A DNA stretch of 64,000 nt from Planosporangium thailandense (lineage in GTDB: Bacteria > Actinomycetota > Actinomycetes > Mycobacteriales > Micromonosporaceae): assembly GCF_011947195.1 (NCBI RefSeq), contig NZ_JAATVY010000013.1, positions 97,196 to 161,195 of the forward strand, in the 5' to 3' direction. The position numbers were made by a program, and so were the translations under genes. This document shows, in pieces, positions 51,966-60,931 of this stretch; the first letter of the stretch is position 1; each line of letters begins with the position of its first letter. The notes beneath the pieces are model-generated. The model was not told where the DNA came from and ran no database searches. It worked only from the letters and a program-made list of their open reading frames with translations.

Positions 51966-52390
51966 CGCGTGTGGTCCTCTCCGCGGTGGCGGGCAGCGGT
52001 GAGATCGTCTGCCTCCAACTGCGCCGCGGTGTTCTCGGCCACCCGCTCGGCTTCGGCGTGACGCTCGCCGAGCCGTTCGACGATGCGGCGGCGGGTGGCG
52101 GCCGCCGTCAGGTCGGCGGCACGCTCGTCCACAGTGGCGTTCGCATCGGCGGCCGCGGTGACCGCCATGGACAGTTCGAAGGCCATCGCGTGGCGGGCCC
52201 ACATGGTGGCCGCGAAGGCCACGCCGCTGGCCGAGTCGGGCCGGGGACGCGCGGCGATCGCCTCGTCCATCCGGCGTACCCGCTCCGCGGCCTCCGCCGC
52301 CTCCTGGCGGGCGAGCAGCAGCCGGCCGCGCGCGGAGTTCTCCTGTGCCCGCCGGGCGCGCAGCACGCTGGACAACCGGAAGCCTCTCAT
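51962..52390 (-). CDS. fliJ: Flagellar export protein FliJ
   Basis: A 142-residue coiled-coil protein starting RGFRLSSVLRARRAQENSAR, rich in Ala, Arg and Glu throughout. FliJ links the FliI ATPase to FlhA. Assigned mainly by position directly after fliI and by its helical character. It overlaps its neighbours by four bases on each side. Confidence 0.82.
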   Translation of the reverse strand: MRGFRLSSVLRARRAQENSARGRLLLARQEAAEAAERVRRMDEAIAARPRPDSASGVAFAATMWARHAMAFELSMAVTAAADANATVDERAADLTAAATRRRIVERLGERHAEAERVAENTAAQLEADDLTAARHRGEDHTR

Positions 52391-53766
52391 GCGTCACCAC
52401 CGGCCAGCAGGTTGGTGAGCGCGCTCCACGACCGGTCGGCGGGGCACCGCTCGTCGAGGTCCTGGCGCAGGAACGCGTTGATCGCGGGCATCAGCTCGCG
52501 GGCCCGGTCGGCGTCCGGGTTGGTACCCGGCAGATACGCGCCGATCTCGACCAGCTCGCGGACGTCGCGGTGGGCGGCGAGCAGGCTGCGCAGCTCGGTG
52601 GCGGCGGCGCGCTGTTCCCGGCTGGTGACCGCACCCGACACCCGGGAGATGGACTCCAGGACGTCGATGCTGGGGAAGTGGCCGGCGGTCGCGAGCCGGC
52701 GGTCGAGGACCACGTGACCGTCCAGGATGGACCTGGCCGAGTCCGCGATCGGCTCGTTGTGGTCGTCGCCCTCGACGAGCACGGTGTACAGGCCGGTGAT
52801 GCTGCCGACCTCGCCCGGCCCGGCGCGCTCCAGCAGCCGGGGGAGCAGGGCGAAGACCGACGGCGGGTACCCCCGGGTGGCCGGCGGCTCGCCGACGGAC
52901 AGGCCGACCTCGCGCTGCGCCATCGCCGCGCGGGTGAGGCTGTCCATCAGCAGCAGCACGTCCCTGCCCTGGTCGCGGAACCACTCGGCGATGCGGGTGG
53001 CTACGAAGCAGGCCCGCAGGCGCACCAGCGGGGGCTGGTCGGAGGTGGCGACCACGACCACCGAGCGGGCCAGGCCCTCGGGGCCGAGGTCGTTCTCCAG
53101 GAACTCGCGTACCTCGCGGCCACGCTCGCCGACCAGCGCGATCACGCTGATCTCGGCGTCGGTACCGCGGGTGATCATCGATAGCAGGCTGGACTTGCCG
53201 ACGCCGGAGCCGGCGAAGATGCCCATCCGCTGGCCACGGCCGGCCGGCACGAGGGTGTCGAGCGCGCGTACGCCCAGTGAAAGGGGTTCGGTGACGCGCC
53301 CGCGGGCAAGCGCGTTCGGTGCGGGCTGCTCGACGCCGACGACCTCGCCGCCGCACAGCGACGGGCCACCGTCCATCGGGCGGCCGAGCCCGTCGAGTAC
53401 GCGTCCGCGAAGCTGGTCGCCGACGGCGATCCGCAGCGGGCCGCCGGTGGATACGACCGGACTGCCGGCGCCGATGCCGTCGAGGACGCCCAGCGGCAGG
53501 CAGGTCAGCTCGTCGCCGTTCACCGCGACGACCTCCGCCGGCACGACCCCGGCGCCGGCGGTGATGGACAGCAGGTCGCCGACCCGGCCCGGAATGCCGC
53601 GGACGGCTACCGAGAGGCCCAGCACCCTGCTGACCTCACCGTAGGCGAGGGGCCGGGCGGCGGCGACGGCGGCGTCGAGCCGCTGCCGCAGCGAATCCGG
53701 CAGAGCTGCGTTCGGCAGAGCTGCGTTCGGCGGAGCTGCGTTCGGCAGAGTTACGGTGACGGTCAC
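52387..53766 (-). CDS. fliI: Flagellar export ATPase FliI
   Basis: A 459-residue ATPase related to F1-beta. Walker A is GIFAGSGVGKSSLLS, Walker B DVLLLMDSLTRAAMAQRE, with ALVGERGREVREF and GEPPATRGYPPSVFALLPRL typical of FliI. It powers entry of substrates to the export gate. The GTG at 53766 overlaps the fliH stop. Its first 20 residues contain PNAAx repeats from a 15-bp DNA repeat. Frame extension to 53835 was rejected. Confidence 0.96.
   Translation of the reverse strand: MTVTVTLPNAAPPNAALPNAALPDSLRQRLDAAVAAARPLAYGEVSRVLGLSVAVRGIPGRVGDLLSITAGAGVVPAEVVAVNGDELTCLPLGVLDGIGAGSPVVSTGGPLRIAVGDQLRGRVLDGLGRPMDGGPSLCGGEVVGVEQPAPNALARGRVTEPLSLGVRALDTLVPAGRGQRMGIFAGSGVGKSSLLSMITRGTDAEISVIALVGERGREVREFLENDLGPEGLARSVVVVATSDQPPLVRLRACFVATRIAEWFRDQGRDVLLLMDSLTRAAMAQREVGLSVGEPPATRGYPPSVFALLPRLLERAGPGEVGSITGLYTVLVEGDDHNEPIADSARSILDGHVVLDRRLATAGHFPSIDVLESISRVSGAVTSREQRAAATELRSLLAAHRDVRELVEIGAYLPGTNPDADRARELMPAINAFLRQDLDERCPADRSWSALTNLLAGGDA
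53698..53757. repeat. 15-bp tandem repeat at the fliI 5' end
   Basis: Four units of CGGCAGAGCTGCGTT-type sequence start at 53698, 53713, 53728 and 53743, in frame in fliI. Encodes repeated PNAAL/PNAAP near the N-terminus. Confidence 0.85.
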
Positions 53767-54425
53767 AGTCCCAGTACCTCCCGTGCCCGGGCGAGCGCCG
53801 GCGCGATGCGGGCGTCGATCGTGGTCGCGTCGCACTCGGCCACCGCGTCCCCCGGCTGGAGGCCCGGATCGGCCAGAAGGGTGACAGTGCGCCCTTCTAT
53901 TTCGACAGGGCCCGGTTGTCCGCCGGTCACCGTCTCGTGATCGGTCGGGTGCAGGCGTACCGTGACCGGACAGCCGGTCGGCGCCAGCGCGAGCGCCCTG
54001 GCCAGGGCGTCCCGGCCGGGCTGTTCGGCGCAGGTCAGCTCCCGCCCGAGGACGGCCTCGGCGAGGATGAACGCGGTCTCGACGACGAGGTTCTCCAGGT
54101 GGTCGACGACGGGCACCATCCGCTGTTCCAGGTCGGCCACCGCCCGGCTGATCGCGATCAGCGCCTGCTCGACCCGAGCGGACTGGGCCTCAGCCGCGTC
54201 CCGCGCCTCCGCCGCGATCTCTCTGCGGACGGCCTCGGCGATCAGTTCGGCCTGCTGGCGGCCCTGCGCCCAGCCGGCGGCGTACCCGGCGGCGTGCGCC
54301 TCCGCGCGCAGCCGGCTGGCCACCTCGGTGGGCAGGGTGGGCTGCTCGCGCAGGTCGACGTCGAACCGGGCGGCGGTCACCGCGCGCTGGCCGCGCACGA
54401 CCGTCTCAGGCCACGAACTCGTCAT
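53763..54425 (-). CDS. fliH: Flagellar assembly protein FliH
   Basis: A 220-residue protein with a central helix rich in Ala/Glu/Gln (YAAGWAQGRQQAELIAEAVR) and a C-terminal domain (VVETAFILAEAVLGRELTCA; IEGRTVTLLADPGLQPGDAV; ATTIDARI). It matches FliH/HrpE stator proteins that bind FliI. ATG 54425 has GGGG 5 nt upstream. A GTG at 54431 is possible. Overlaps fliG by 20 bp. Confidence 0.9.
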   Translation of the reverse strand: MTSSWPETVVRGQRAVTAARFDVDLREQPTLPTEVASRLRAEAHAAGYAAGWAQGRQQAELIAEAVRREIAAEARDAAEAQSARVEQALIAISRAVADLEQRMVPVVDHLENLVVETAFILAEAVLGRELTCAEQPGRDALARALALAPTGCPVTVRLHPTDHETVTGGQPGPVEIEGRTVTLLADPGLQPGDAVAECDATTIDARIAPALARAREVLGL

Positions 54426-55425
54426 CGTCACCCCGCCTGATCATGATCTGGCCGGACTCCTCGAGCGCGCGGATGACCTGGACGATCTTGGCCTGGGCCT
54501 CCTCGACCTGGCGCAGCCGTACCGCGCCGAGCAGGTCGATCTCTTCGATCAGGTTCTCGGCGGCGCGCTCGGACAGGTTGCGCGTGACCTTCTCGCGTAC
54601 GTCCTCGCCGACGCCCTTGAGAGCGGTCGCGAGGTCGGCGGTCTCCACCTGGCGCAGCACGAGCTGGACGGCCCGGTCGTCGAGGGTCGTGATGTCCTCG
54701 AAGACGAACATCTTGGAACGGACCTCTTCGGCCAGCGCGGGATCGCGGGCGGCCAGGCCCTCCATGATGAGCCGCTCGGTGGCGCGGTCGGAGCGGTTGA
54801 TGATGTCGACCAGCGGTTGCAGGCCACCGACGGTGGACAGGTCGCTGGGCTGCAGCACCGACGAGAGCTTGCGCTCCAGGGTCTCCTCGACCTGCCGGAT
54901 GATGTCCGGCGAGGTGCGGTCCATGACCGCGATGCGGTGGGCGACGTCGGCCTGCAGCTCGCCGGCGAGGCCGGAGAGGATCTGCGACGCGATCGTGGCC
55001 GGCATGTGCGCGAGGACCAGCGCGATGGTCTGCGGGTGCTCGTCCTGGACGAACGACAGCACCTGGCGCGGGTCCGCCTTCTGCAGGAAGCTGAACGGCA
55101 TCTCCACGAAGGACGCCGACAGTCGCTCGACCAGCGCCTCGGCGGCTTCCTTGCCGAGGGTGGCCTCCAGCACCTCTTTGGCGAACTGGACGCCGCCCTG
55201 GTGGGCGTACCTGTTGGCCAGCGCCATGTTCTGGAATTCGGCGAGCACCGTGTCGGCGGTCTCCGCGTCGATCGTGCCGAGCCGCATGATCTCGGCGCTG
55301 ATCTCCTCGACCTCGGCCGGGCGCAGCTGGGACAGCACCTTCGCCGACTGCTCCTTGCCCATCTGCACGAGCGTGATCGCGGCCTTCCGGAGGCCAGTCA
55401 GGCTGGTAGCGGTATCCGTTGCCAC
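54406..55425 (-). CDS. fliG: Flagellar motor switch protein FliG
   Basis: A 339-residue FliG, torque-transmitting ring subunit. Landmarks: GLRKAAITLVQMGKEQSAKV, MPFSFLQKADPRQVLSFVQD, EHPQTIALVLAHM and the C-terminal charged motor helix MFVFEDITTLDDRAVQLVLR, with the Arg and Asp/Glu residues that interact with MotA. GTG start with GGAGGAGCTGACC upstream. Confidence 0.97.
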   Translation of the reverse strand: MATDTATSLTGLRKAAITLVQMGKEQSAKVLSQLRPAEVEEISAEIMRLGTIDAETADTVLAEFQNMALANRYAHQGGVQFAKEVLEATLGKEAAEALVERLSASFVEMPFSFLQKADPRQVLSFVQDEHPQTIALVLAHMPATIASQILSGLAGELQADVAHRIAVMDRTSPDIIRQVEETLERKLSSVLQPSDLSTVGGLQPLVDIINRSDRATERLIMEGLAARDPALAEEVRSKMFVFEDITTLDDRAVQLVLRQVETADLATALKGVGEDVREKVTRNLSERAAENLIEEIDLLGAVRLRQVEEAQAKIVQVIRALEESGQIMIRRGDDDEFVA

Positions 55426-55427
55426 GG

Positions 55428-57044
55428 TCAGCTCCTCCGATCGGCGAGCCAGCCGCGCAGCACCATCGCGACCTCTTCGGGCTGGTGCTCCACCAGGGCG
55501 GTGATCTCCTGCTGGCGCGCCTCACGCTCCGCGACGACGACGTCGTCGTCGGGGCCGCTCGGTGCGATCGCCAGCCGCGCGTCCAGGCCGCCGTCGGCCT
55601 CGAGGGCCGCCCGGGCCTCGGCCAGCTCGAGCTCCAGCCGCTCCTCGTTGGCGCGCGCGATCTCGGCCTGCAGGGACCGCAGGCCCTTGTTGCGGCGCCG
55701 GGACCGCCACCACGCGATGACGAGGAGGAGCACGATCGCGGCGACGATGCCGCCGGTCTTGAGCATCGAGTACAGCTGGGCCTGCTGTTGGGCCTTGTTC
55801 GCGTCGGCGAGCGCCTTGGCGTTCTGGTTGGCCACCGACTTGTCGAACGGCAGCGCCGACACCGCGATGGAGTCACCGCGGGTGGTGTCGAGCCCGACCG
55901 CGGACGACACCAACTGCTGGATCTGGCCCTGGTTGCCGGCGTTGGCGGTGGCGCTGTCGAGCATGACCGCCACCGACAGCTTGCGGACCGAGCCCGGTGC
56001 GGACTTGCGGACCTCGGTCATCATGCCGACCGCGTTGTTGCGGGTGTCGGTGGACGACGAGTACCCGCTTGACGGGTTGACGCCGGTGGGCACCTGGATG
56101 TTGTCCGGGCCGAGGACGCCCGCGCCCGCGGCGCCGCTGCCGGTGTACACCTCGGTCTTGTGGCTCTCCGCCAGCGGCGGCGTGCTCGGGTTGGAGATGT
56201 ACTGCTGGGTGGTGGTCTGGGTCTGGTCGTAGTCGAGGTCGGCGGTGACCTTGACGGCCGAGTGGCCCGGGCCGACGACCTGGTCGAGCATCTGCTGCAG
56301 CGACGTGGTCATGCGCTGCTCGAACGCCAGGGTCTGCTGGGTACGGGAGTCCGTGGCGCCGTCCGTGCCGGCACTGTCGTCGGTGGACAGCACGTGGCCG
56401 TCCGCGCCGACCAGGGTGACCCCGTTGGAGTCCAGCCCCGGTACGCTCGCCGCGACGAGGTGGACGATCGCCTGCGCCTGCGCCGAGCTCAGCTTCGCGC
56501 TCGGCGCCGTCTGGACCAGCACCGACGCGGTCGGCTTCTGCTGGCTGTCGGCGAAGACGTCCTTGGCCGGGATCGCCAGGTGCACGGCGGCGTTCTGCAC
56601 GCCGGCCATGGACTTGATCGTCTTGTTCAGCTCGCCTTCGAGGGCCCGCTGGTAGTTGACCTGCTGCATGAAGTCGCTGGTGGTGACGCCCTGCTTGTCC
56701 AGCAGCGCGTACCCGGTGTCGGACTGCGCGGGCAGGCCGGCGCCGCTGAGCTTGATGCGCTCGGCGTACACCTGGTCCTGCGGGACCATGATGGTCTGGC
56801 CGCCGTTGGTCAGCTGGTACGGCACCCCGTCGGCGGTGAGCTTGTCGACGATCGAGCTCGCGTCGGCGGGTGCCAGGTTGGAGAACAGGGGAGCGTACGT
56901 CGGCTGCGCGGCCCAGGTGGCGAAGAAGTAGCCGCCGACGGTCAGGGCGAGCACCGCGAATACGCTCATGGCCTTCTGGCCGGGGGTGAAGGACTGGAAG
57001 GTGTCGACGACCCGGCGCAGCACGGCGGTGATCCGGTCGCGCAT
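55428..57044 (-). CDS. fliF: Flagellar MS-ring protein FliF
   Basis: A 538-residue FliF with two membrane helices (AMSVFAVLALTVGGYFFATW near 30 and GGIVAAIVLLLVIAWWRSRR near 435). Ring motifs are YAPLFSNLAPADASSIVDKL, MQQVNYQRALEGELNKTI and ASVLVQTAPSAKLSSAQAQA. The cytoplasmic tail that binds FliG ends VAMVLRGWLADRRS. It overlaps fliE by one base and precedes fliG directly. Confidence 0.97.
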   Translation of the reverse strand: MRDRITAVLRRVVDTFQSFTPGQKAMSVFAVLALTVGGYFFATWAAQPTYAPLFSNLAPADASSIVDKLTADGVPYQLTNGGQTIMVPQDQVYAERIKLSGAGLPAQSDTGYALLDKQGVTTSDFMQQVNYQRALEGELNKTIKSMAGVQNAAVHLAIPAKDVFADSQQKPTASVLVQTAPSAKLSSAQAQAIVHLVAASVPGLDSNGVTLVGADGHVLSTDDSAGTDGATDSRTQQTLAFEQRMTTSLQQMLDQVVGPGHSAVKVTADLDYDQTQTTTQQYISNPSTPPLAESHKTEVYTGSGAAGAGVLGPDNIQVPTGVNPSSGYSSSTDTRNNAVGMMTEVRKSAPGSVRKLSVAVMLDSATANAGNQGQIQQLVSSAVGLDTTRGDSIAVSALPFDKSVANQNAKALADANKAQQQAQLYSMLKTGGIVAAIVLLLVIAWWRSRRRNKGLRSLQAEIARANEERLELELAEARAALEADGGLDARLAIAPSGPDDDVVVAEREARQQEITALVEHQPEEVAMVLRGWLADRRS

Positions 57045-57376
57045 CAGGCCTGCATCCTCATGATCTCGTTGAACGCGTCGACGGCCTTGTTACGCACGGC
57101 GACGGTCAGCTGGGTGGCCAGCGACGCCTGGGTACTGGCGATCATGTACTGGGCCGGGTCCGCGAGGGTGCCGTCGGCCGCCTGCACGGCGAGGTTGTCC
57201 GCGTTGGTCTGCACCTGCTGCAACCGCTCCAGACCGTTGCTGAGCGCGGCGCCGAAGTCGACGCCGGATCCGGTCGTCGGTGCCGTCGCCGGCGCCGTCG
57301 CAGGCGTGTCGAGCGTGGGGAGCGCCGGGAGTGCCGGCAGGGCGCCGTTGATCGCGCCGATCGGGTCGATGCTCAT
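57044..57376 (-). CDS. fliE: Flagellar hook-basal body protein FliE
   Basis: A 110-residue FliE linking MS ring and rod. The C-terminal half is diagnostic: DFGAALSNGLERLQQVQTNA, QYMIASTQASLATQLTVAVR and NKAVDAFNEIMRMQ. The N-terminal 30 residues are Ala/Pro/Thr-rich. Overlaps flgC by four bases. Confidence 0.94.
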   Translation of the reverse strand: MSIDPIGAINGALPALPALPTLDTPATAPATAPTTGSGVDFGAALSNGLERLQQVQTNADNLAVQAADGTLADPAQYMIASTQASLATQLTVAVRNKAVDAFNEIMRMQA

Positions 57377-57795
57377 GAGTTCTTCCCAAGCTGGAGAGCG
57401 GCCTCGTAGGCGGTCTTCGCCCGGTCGACGACGGCGAGGTTGGCCTGGTAGCCGCGCTGGGCCATGATCATCTGGGCCATCTGGCTACCGAGATCGATGT
57501 CCGGGTATCGGACCATGCCGTTGGCGTCGGCCAGCGGGTTGGTCGGCTCGTACACCTCGCGGCCCTGAGCGTTCCCGCTCAGCACCGTGCCGCCGACCGC
57601 GACGCCGGCTCCGTCGCCGGTGTTGGGGTCGACCTGGGCCTGCGCCAGCACGTAGCGGGCCTGGAACGCGGGCCCGCTGGTGGGGCTCGCGTCGTTCATG
57701 TTCGAGATGTTGTCGGAGATCGCGTCGAGCCACTTGCGGTACACGGTCAGGCCGGTACCGGCGATGCCGATCGCGCCGAAGGTCGGGAGGGCCAT
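57373..57795 (-). CDS. flgC: Flagellar basal-body rod protein FlgC
   Basis: A 140-residue rod protein: GAIGIAGTGLTVYRKWLDAI followed by SDNISNMND (rod signature variant), EVYEPTNPLADANGMVRYPD (FlgC-specific NPxADxxGxV) and the C-terminal QMIMAQRGYQANLAVVDRA. ATG 57795 has GGAAG upstream. A GTG at 57804 overlaps the flgB end. Confidence 0.95.
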   Translation of the reverse strand: MALPTFGAIGIAGTGLTVYRKWLDAISDNISNMNDASPTSGPAFQARYVLAQAQVDPNTGDGAGVAVGGTVLSGNAQGREVYEPTNPLADANGMVRYPDIDLGSQMAQMIMAQRGYQANLAVVDRAKTAYEAALQLGKNS

Positions 57796-57796
57796 G

Positions 57797-58147
57797 TCAC
57801 GCACTTCCCTTGATGACGGTGCCCAGCAGACCGAACTTGCTGTTCATCGCGTTGAGCGCCAGCTGGTACCGCAGGCCGGTGTCGATGCTCGACACCGTCT
57901 CCTCGTCGAGGTTGACGTTGTTGCCGTCGGTACGGGTCGGCTCGAGCGATGTCGAGATCTCCGGCGTCACGTCTGCCGGGTTGTCCCCATTGGCTACCGC
58001 AGCGCCCAGGGCCTTCTCGAAGGAGACCTTGCGGGCGTGGAAGTTCGGGGTCTCGATGTTTGCGATGTTGTCGGCTATGACGCGTTGTCTCAGACTGAGC
58101 CCGGAAAGGGCGGTTTGTAGCGCGACCGACGTGACGTCGTCCAGCAT
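57797..58147 (-). CDS. flgB: Flagellar basal-body rod protein FlgB
   Basis: A 116-residue rod protein with LSGLSLRQRVIADNIANIET followed by PNFHARKVSFEKAL, and the C-terminal GLRYQLALNAMNSKFGLLGT. GAAGGGAGCTGCCTCCG precedes the ATG. First gene of the long flgB-to-flgE operon. Confidence 0.95.
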   Translation of the reverse strand: MLDDVTSVALQTALSGLSLRQRVIADNIANIETPNFHARKVSFEKALGAAVANGDNPADVTPEISTSLEPTRTDGNNVNLDEETVSSIDTGLRYQLALNAMNSKFGLLGTVIKGSA

Positions 58148-58226
58148 CGGAGGCAGCTCCCTTCGGCGACAGCAAACTCATCGCCGATCCATGGCGACTC
58201 AGGCGAGCGCTCCGTGCTCATACGTC

Positions 58227-58252
58227 TCATCGGCAGCCGGCGTACGGCTTGA
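58227..58252 (-). promoter_or_regulatory. FliA/WhiG-type promoter of the flgB operon
   Basis: Minus strand: TCAA (58252-58249), 14-bp spacer, GCCGATGA (58234-58227), about 80 nt before flgB. It would drive about a dozen hook-basal body genes. Confidence 0.7.
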
Positions 58253-58311
58253 ACCGGTTTGCGGTTGCCAATGGCGGGTTTGCCGGTTGCCGAACGGGTG
58301 CGGGCGTCGGC

Positions 58312-60546
58312 TCAGGCGACGCTCGCCGGTTCGATGGCCGCCGCGATCGTCGGGGCCAGCCGCCGGAGATCGTCGAGCACCGGCCCGTTCTCGGCGTCCG
58401 GCACCGCGTCGAGCGCCTCCTCCAGCAGGGGCATCGCGCGCTCTTCCGAGAACAGTTCGACGGCGATCGCCGCGGCCAGCACCCGGTCACGCGGGGCCCG
58501 GGCCGGGCTTGCCGCCAACGCCAGAAGCGTGCAGTGCGCCGCGAACCCGTACTGGCGCAGCCGGGCCGACCACTCCATGGCGCGCATGACGGGCAGCCGC
58601 TCGCCCAGCCGGGCCGCGCTGGCGAGGATCATCGGGGCCCGATGCTCCTGCCACAGCGTCTCGTACACCCGGTCGGCGAGGTCCGTGGGGACGTCGCTGG
58701 CGGCGAGCAGCAGGCTGCGCAGGGCGTGGCGGGGGAGCAGCGTGGCCAGCTCCTCGATACCGGAGCCGTCGGCTGTGAGGATCTCCGCCATTTTCGGTAT
58801 GGCTACCGGCAATCGGCCCTTGCGGACGCAGTCCCGGATCCGGTCCGCCGCCTCGTGGTGGCGCTCCAAGCCGGACAGGGCCAGAATCTCGATCTCGGCG
58901 GTCCGGCTGTCGTCGACGGCGATCATCATGTCGTCCAACGCGGTTGCCGGGATCGCGGTGACGAGGTCGAGCGCGCCGGCGAAGTCGCCGTCCAGGATGC
59001 ACAGCCGCGCCTCCAGGTCGTCCGCGGCCGCCGGCGAGCCGCCCGCCTCGCGGAGCTGGGCGACCGCGCTCCGGGCCTCCGCGATCCGGCCCGATCCCAG
59101 GTACGCCTCGATCAGCGGCCGCAGGAGGTGCCTGTGGTGCTCGCGCGGGTTGTTCTCCAGCCCCTTCTTGCAGGTCTCGATCGTCGCGTCGACCTGGCCG
59201 GCCAACAACTGCGAGCGGGCCAGGTTGACCACGGCCCACGCGCCGTCCTTCTGGTCCTCCACCGCAAGCTGGGACAGTCGCACGTTGCGCTCACCCTTGT
59301 TCTTCACCGTGGAGCGCAGGATCGTGTATCCGGAGTGGACGATGTCCACGCCGGGCAGCTCCGGGCCGACGAGCGGGTTCCCGCTGACGGGGTTGACCAC
59401 CTGCTCGTGGATGCGGCCGGAGTAGGTCACCCGGTTGCGCCGGAAGAACCGGGGCGACAACTGCCGCCCGTACACGCTGGTGCCGTGCCCGGTGATGCTC
59501 TGCACCCCGATCACGAAGGCGGACCGGTCGGCGCGCGCGGTGGCCAGCCACTCCCGCGCGGCGGCAGCGTCGCCGGTGATGACCTCGTCCGCGTCGATGC
59601 CCAGGATCCACTTGCCGGTGCAGTGCGCCAGCGAGCGGTTGCGGGCGTCGCCGAAGTGGTCGTTCCAGTAGCCCTCGATCACCGTGGCGCCGTGCTCGCG
59701 GGCGATGTCGCGGGTCCGGTCGGTGGAGCCGGTGTCGTAGACGACGATCTCGTCGACGAACTCCCACATCGCGGTCAGCGACTCGGCGAGGACGTCCTCC
59801 TCGTCCTTGACGATCATGCAGGCGGACACGAGCGGGGCGTCGTCGGCGATGGCGGGCGGCTGCAGCGTGCACTGCTCGGTGCCGACGTGGGCGACCAGCG
59901 CACCGTGGGCGATCACCAGCCGGCCCTGGTCGCGCAGTCGGTCGTACGGGAGGTCCGCGGTCGGTCCGCCGGCCCGCTCCAGCGCGTCCCGGCGAATCGC
60001 GACGCAGACCGGCCCGAGCCGGTCCACATCGGTGAACCTGCCGGCGTTCTCCTGGCGCCAGTTCCGGGCGTACGCCTTGAAAGCCGGCACGTTCGCCGCC
60101 GACTCCTTCGGCACCGTGGCGTGCTGGGGGCCGAGGCTGAGGTGGCAGCGGGGACCGGCGGCGACGACCGCCGGGTCGCCCAGCGCGTCGAGGACCGGGT
60201 CGAGCCAGTGCGCGGAGAGCACGACGTCACCGTCGAGCAGCACGACGATCGGGTGGCGCGTCGCGGAGACCCCCGCCGACCAGCGGGCCGTCTGGTCACC
60301 GGAGTCGTCGTCGAGCACGGTGAGCCAGGTCTTGCCGCGGAGCAGGTCGCGCAGGTCGGCCCGGTGGGCCGGCAGGACGCAGACGACCTCGTCGCGGAGG
60401 CCGAGGGTGGGGCGCAGGGATTCCAGGCACGCGCGGAAGTCGTTGACGCTGCCGCTGGCGGTGACGATGACGGAGACAGGAAGTCGGCTCACGTCGTTCG
60501 TATCGGCAGTTTCGGGCCGATTCTGAGAACTACCCAATTCGGACAT
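58312..60546 (-). CDS. Double GT2 glycosyltransferase with helical repeat tail, candidate flagellin glycosyltransferase
   Basis: A 744-residue protein with two GT-A domains. The first (about 20-215) has PVSVIVTASGSVNDFRACLE and HPIVVLLDGDVVLSAHWLDP. The second (about 225-430) has PLVSACMIVKDEEDVLAESL, DTGSTDRTRDIAREHGATVI and WILGIDADEVITGDA with its DxD, then GRIHEQVVNP. The last 300 residues are TPR-like helices (NLARSQLLAGQVDATIETCK and following), as in SPINDLY-type or bacterial protein-modifying transferases. ATG 60546 has GGAG 7 nt upstream. Its place between flgB and the fliT-like/fliS genes suggests flagellin as acceptor, which is inference. Confidence 0.88.
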   Translation of the reverse strand: MSELGSSQNRPETADTNDVSRLPVSVIVTASGSVNDFRACLESLRPTLGLRDEVVCVLPAHRADLRDLLRGKTWLTVLDDDSGDQTARWSAGVSATRHPIVVLLDGDVVLSAHWLDPVLDALGDPAVVAAGPRCHLSLGPQHATVPKESAANVPAFKAYARNWRQENAGRFTDVDRLGPVCVAIRRDALERAGGPTADLPYDRLRDQGRLVIAHGALVAHVGTEQCTLQPPAIADDAPLVSACMIVKDEEDVLAESLTAMWEFVDEIVVYDTGSTDRTRDIAREHGATVIEGYWNDHFGDARNRSLAHCTGKWILGIDADEVITGDAAAAREWLATARADRSAFVIGVQSITGHGTSVYGRQLSPRFFRRNRVTYSGRIHEQVVNPVSGNPLVGPELPGVDIVHSGYTILRSTVKNKGERNVRLSQLAVEDQKDGAWAVVNLARSQLLAGQVDATIETCKKGLENNPREHHRHLLRPLIEAYLGSGRIAEARSAVAQLREAGGSPAAADDLEARLCILDGDFAGALDLVTAIPATALDDMMIAVDDSRTAEIEILALSGLERHHEAADRIRDCVRKGRLPVAIPKMAEILTADGSGIEELATLLPRHALRSLLLAASDVPTDLADRVYETLWQEHRAPMILASAARLGERLPVMRAMEWSARLRQYGFAAHCTLLALAASPARAPRDRVLAAAIAVELFSEERAMPLLEEALDAVPDAENGPVLDDLRRLAPTIAAAIEPASVA

Positions 60547-60564
60547 CGGGCGACTCCGCACGAT

Positions 60565-60615
60565 AAGTCAGATGGCGCGGCAAGTCAGATGGCGCGAGTA
60601 GTCAGATGGCGCAGT
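60565..60615. repeat. 17-bp tandem repeat copying the end of the fliT-like gene
   Basis: Three units of ARGTCAGATGGCGCNNN-type start at 60565, 60582 and 60599. The last contains the stop codon of the minus-strand fliT-like gene (60602-60604). Confidence 0.85.
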
Positions 60616-60931
60616 CGAGGTAGGCCGGCCGGCGGGGCGCCTCGCCGGATTCGATGCGGGACATCATCTCGAGCTGGCGGCGGTTGGCCGTCATCGCGAG
60701 CGCCAGGGCCTGCGCGGCGGCGAGCTGCCGGCTGAGGATCTCGTCCGCGCGGGGGCGCAGGTCGAGCGGGAGCGGGCCGATCCCGGCCGGCGGCGACCAC
60801 GGGTCGACGACGGGGAGGTCACGTGCGCGGTGGTCGTCCGCGAGCATCGCCTCCACCCGGGTCACGTCGGCCTCGAGCGCGTCCAGAGCGGCGGTCCAGG
60901 CGTCGCGCCATTCACGGGCCACGGCGGTCAC
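60602..60931 (-). CDS. FliT-like small helical protein after fliS
   Basis: A 109-residue helical protein (WRDAWTAALDALEADVTRVE; ADEILSRQLAAAQALALAMT) starting with a GTG that overlaps the fliS stop. Position immediately after fliD and fliS and size fit FliT, the FliD chaperone, but sequence alone does not prove it. The start in the longer frame (61009) lies inside fliS and was rejected. Confidence 0.6.
   Translation of the reverse strand: MTAVAREWRDAWTAALDALEADVTRVEAMLADDHRARDLPVVDPWSPPAGIGPLPLDLRPRADEILSRQLAAAQALALAMTANRRQLEMMSRIESGEAPRRPAYLDCAI

Noticed and set aside
53962..56232. 756-codon plus-strand frame across fliG-fliF
   Set aside because: Antisense to fliH, fliG and fliF, which are unmistakable. 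The frame is an artefact of codon bias.
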